Source: Proteromonas lacertae
Taxonomy: Eukaryota > Sar > Bigyra > Opalinata > Proteromonadidae
DNA length: 64,000 nucleotides
Reading direction: 5' to 3'
NCBI GenBank assembly: GCA_002245135.1
Contig: NGBS01000881.1
Span: 1-64,000, forward strand
The notes under the pieces are model-generated. The model made no database searches. It was given only the letters and a program-made list of their open reading frames with translations, and was not told the DNA's origin. Positions 62,363 to 64,000 of this stretch are shown here, piece by piece (the stretch's first letter is position 1; every line of letters begins with the position of its first letter). Made by a program: the position numbers and the translations under genes.

Positions 62363-62823
62363 ATGCCCATAGTTGAGAAATTCCCATTAGTCAAAAGATT
62401 CTTAATGCACCCTGCAGGACCTTTCACAAGTATACTTAATATTTAAACTTTAGTTCATTTTTGGGCACCAACATGCAAATGGGGTATTTCATTGGCTAAT
62501 ATACTTGATATATCAAGACCAGTTGAAAATATGTCAATTCCACAACAATGTGGTATAATATTAACCAGTAATGTTATATATTTTTAGCTGTATCATTAAC
62601 AGGTGTGCTTTGGTCATATTATAGTATGGTAATTATTCCAAAGAATTGGAATTTATTCAGTGTAAATGTAGCTATGGGTGCAACTGGTCTTTATCAATTA
62701 TATAGAGTGTGTAGATTTAAGTTGGCTCAAAGAAATCAACCAAAATTAATAACACCAAGTGAAAATAATGCTGAGGTAGTTGCTGAACCAGTGACTCCAG
62801 CAGTGAAAGATATTAAAGAGTAA
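62363..62823 (+). CDS. MPC2: Mitochondrial pyruvate carrier subunit, MPC2 type (138 aa, three exons)
   Basis: Exons 62363-62429, 62454-62567 and 62588-62823 give 139 codons including stop. The introns are only 24 and 20 nt. Reading in order: an amphipathic start (FLMHPAGPFT), HFWAPTCKWGISLANI, ISRPVENMS, VLWSYYSMVIIPKNW and NVAMGATGLYQLYR. These are the family signature segments with three membrane helices. The protein pairs with MPC1 to import pyruvate across the inner mitochondrial membrane. The C-terminal ~30 residues are a polar tail beyond the usual length. The start codon is chosen because it is the only ATG giving the full family N-terminus. Confidence 0.93.
62568..62587 (+). other. 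20-nt intron in MPC2
   Basis: It runs from GTAATG to TTTTAG. Left unspliced, the frame hits a stop (TTTTTAG) within the intron; removed, it joins IILT to VSLTGVLWSYY in the conserved carrier helix. Confidence 0.9.
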
Positions 62824-62921
62824 TATGAGTGAATTTATCATCATATATTAAATATAATCTGTTTCATGTGTATAATTTCTATTGTTTTTTATAAAAGAGT
62901 TTTAATAATAAATAATTTAAC

Positions 62922-64000
62922 TTAACAATCTAGTTGCTGATCATCTTCATCATTAAAAGATCTTTTGTGATAATTATTACTATTTCTTCCTCTGTTATTA
63001 TTATTATAACTATGATTATTATTATTAAAATCATCAAAATTTCTATGTGTTGAAAAAGAGTTATTTCTTCTATAATTACCATTATTGTTGTTGCTATTAT
63101 AATTTCTTCCTCTTCCTTCTCTATTATTGTTATTATTTCTATATCTGCTATTACTGTTATTATTATCATTTCCTTGACGATGATAAGATGATCTACTAAA
63201 GAACTTTGCATCTTCTTCATCTGTAAACAATTCATCTTCTTTATTCAATAAACTAACAGCTCTTAATAAAGCATTTTCATATCCAAACTTCTCATTCAAT
63301 TGATCCATCAATGGTTGTAATGATTTAATATTTGGTTTTGCACCATTTATCATATCCATTATATATGAATTAGTAGATGCTTCAATAGATTTACTCTCAA
63401 TATTATCTAACTTAAACTCAGTGAATGAATTATGTATTTGTTTTTGAATATAATATATATCATTCATTTCCCTTTGAGATATTAAACTAATACATGTTCC
63501 TTTCTTTCCAGCTCTACCTGTTCTTCCACTTCTATGGATATAGGATTCAATATCAAGTTTTCTTGATTGATAACGTGGTAAATTTAAATTCATAACTAAA
63601 TCTATGTTATTAATATCTAATCCTCTAGACGCAACATCAGTAGCAATTAATATTTTCATATTTCCATTTCTTTTAAACTCATTGATAGTATTTAATCTTT
63701 GATTCTGAGATATATCTCCATGCAAAACACCTGATATTCTATTACCTAGTTTAGATAATAAAATATCACAATCTTTCTTCCTTTCACAGAATATCAATGT
63801 CTTTCCATTGTTATTATTATCATTATTACTTTTACAACATTGATTATGTATGTTATAAATCAATGATTTAGTAGGAAAAGGGTGATTATTAGGTAATAAG
63901 AAATAACAATGGTTTACATCAGTTGAAGCTTTCTTGTCTGTAGTTAAATTAATAATTAATGGCTTCTTTGCCATATATACGTTAATTACTTGATCAATCC
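62922..64000 (-). CDS. DEAD-box RNA helicase, DDX21/DDX50-like C-terminal half, 5' end off window
   Basis: The frame is open to the window edge (upstream of ATG 63974 codons still read DQVINVYMAKK), so the N-terminal RecA domain lies outside. Visible are the helicase C domain: TLIFCERKKDC, GVLHGDISQ (motif IVa-type), ILIATDVASRGLDI (motif V) and YIHRSGRTGRAGKKG (motif VI). A GUCT-like region follows (KSLQPLMDQLNEKFGYENAL...), then an Arg/Asn/Gly tail. The GUCT domain after the helicase core is characteristic of the DDX21/DDX50 (Gu) nucleolar helicases in rRNA maturation. The Asn-rich tail reflects AT bias. Read on the minus strand, its end faces the MPC2 stop, 98 bp apart. Confidence 0.85.
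   Translation of the reverse strand, partial: IDQVINVYMAKKPLIINLTTDKKASTDVNHCYFLLPNNHPFPTKSLIYNIHNQCCKSNNDNNNNGKTLIFCERKKDCDILLSKLGNRISGVLHGDISQNQRLNTINEFKRNGNMKILIATDVASRGLDINNIDLVMNLNLPRYQSRKLDIESYIHRSGRTGRAGKKGTCISLISQREMNDIYYIQKQIHNSFTEFKLDNIESKSIEASTNSYIMDMINGAKPNIKSLQPLMDQLNEKFGYENALLRAVSLLNKEDELFTDEEDAKFFSRSSYHRQGNDNNNSNSRYRNNNNNREGRGRNYNSNNNNGNYRRNNSFSTHRNFDDFNNNNHSYNNNNRGRNSNNYHKRSFNDEDDQQLDC

Noticed and set aside
62212-62427. Minus-strand 71-aa ORF
   Set aside because: It overlaps the first exon and start of MPC2 on the other strand and has no features of its own.

Overview
This is an AT-rich nuclear window from a unicellular eukaryote that I cannot name. The evidence for a eukaryote is spliceosomal introns (GTAT...TAG, 20-49 nt), a nuclear-type 5S rRNA gene, and genes for TBC/RabGAP, DNAJC11, MPC2, DEAD-box and sirtuin proteins. 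TAA, TAG and TGA all act as stops. MPC2 and DNAJC11 imply pyruvate-importing mitochondria.

Layout: (1) 1-3283, a heavily frameshifted class C GPCR-like receptor. (2) 3474-4263, a small type I membrane protein. (3) 4437-19253, a 14.8-kb element with about 180-bp terminal inverted repeats and a 6-bp target duplication (TTCATC). It encodes a protein-primed type B DNA polymerase of Polinton/Maverick type, two paralogous proteins with a possible OB fold, at least six multi-zinc-ribbon proteins, a spliced proline-rich/basic protein and a few small unknowns. I see no integrase, packaging ATPase, protease or capsid gene. A 639-bp foldback element sits inside it. (4) 19270-20275, a paralogue of gene 2, probably split from its signal peptide by the element. 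(5) 20431-24412, a sirtuin and a long unknown protein. (6) 25061-37508 (+) and 38087-58584 (-), two convergent giant secreted or surface proteins built from putative-Ig, PA14-like, lectin-like, Cys-rich and (first one only) EGF-like modules, with a 5S rRNA gene between them. (7) 58697-64000, a compact housekeeping cluster: TBC protein, DNAJC11, MPC2 and a DDX21-like helicase cut by the window edge.

The element is the most novel part. It keeps the polymerase and ends of a self-synthesising transposon but has lost, or never had, the known mobility and virion genes, and its coding space is filled by zinc-ribbon paralogues. Its polymerase is interrupted by a single in-frame TGA. Introns as short as 20 nt are the second notable feature.

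Many genes carry single-base frameshifts with otherwise intact coding sequence. I cannot tell from the sequence alone whether these are assembly errors or real decay. No similarity search was run; family calls rest on motifs I could read.
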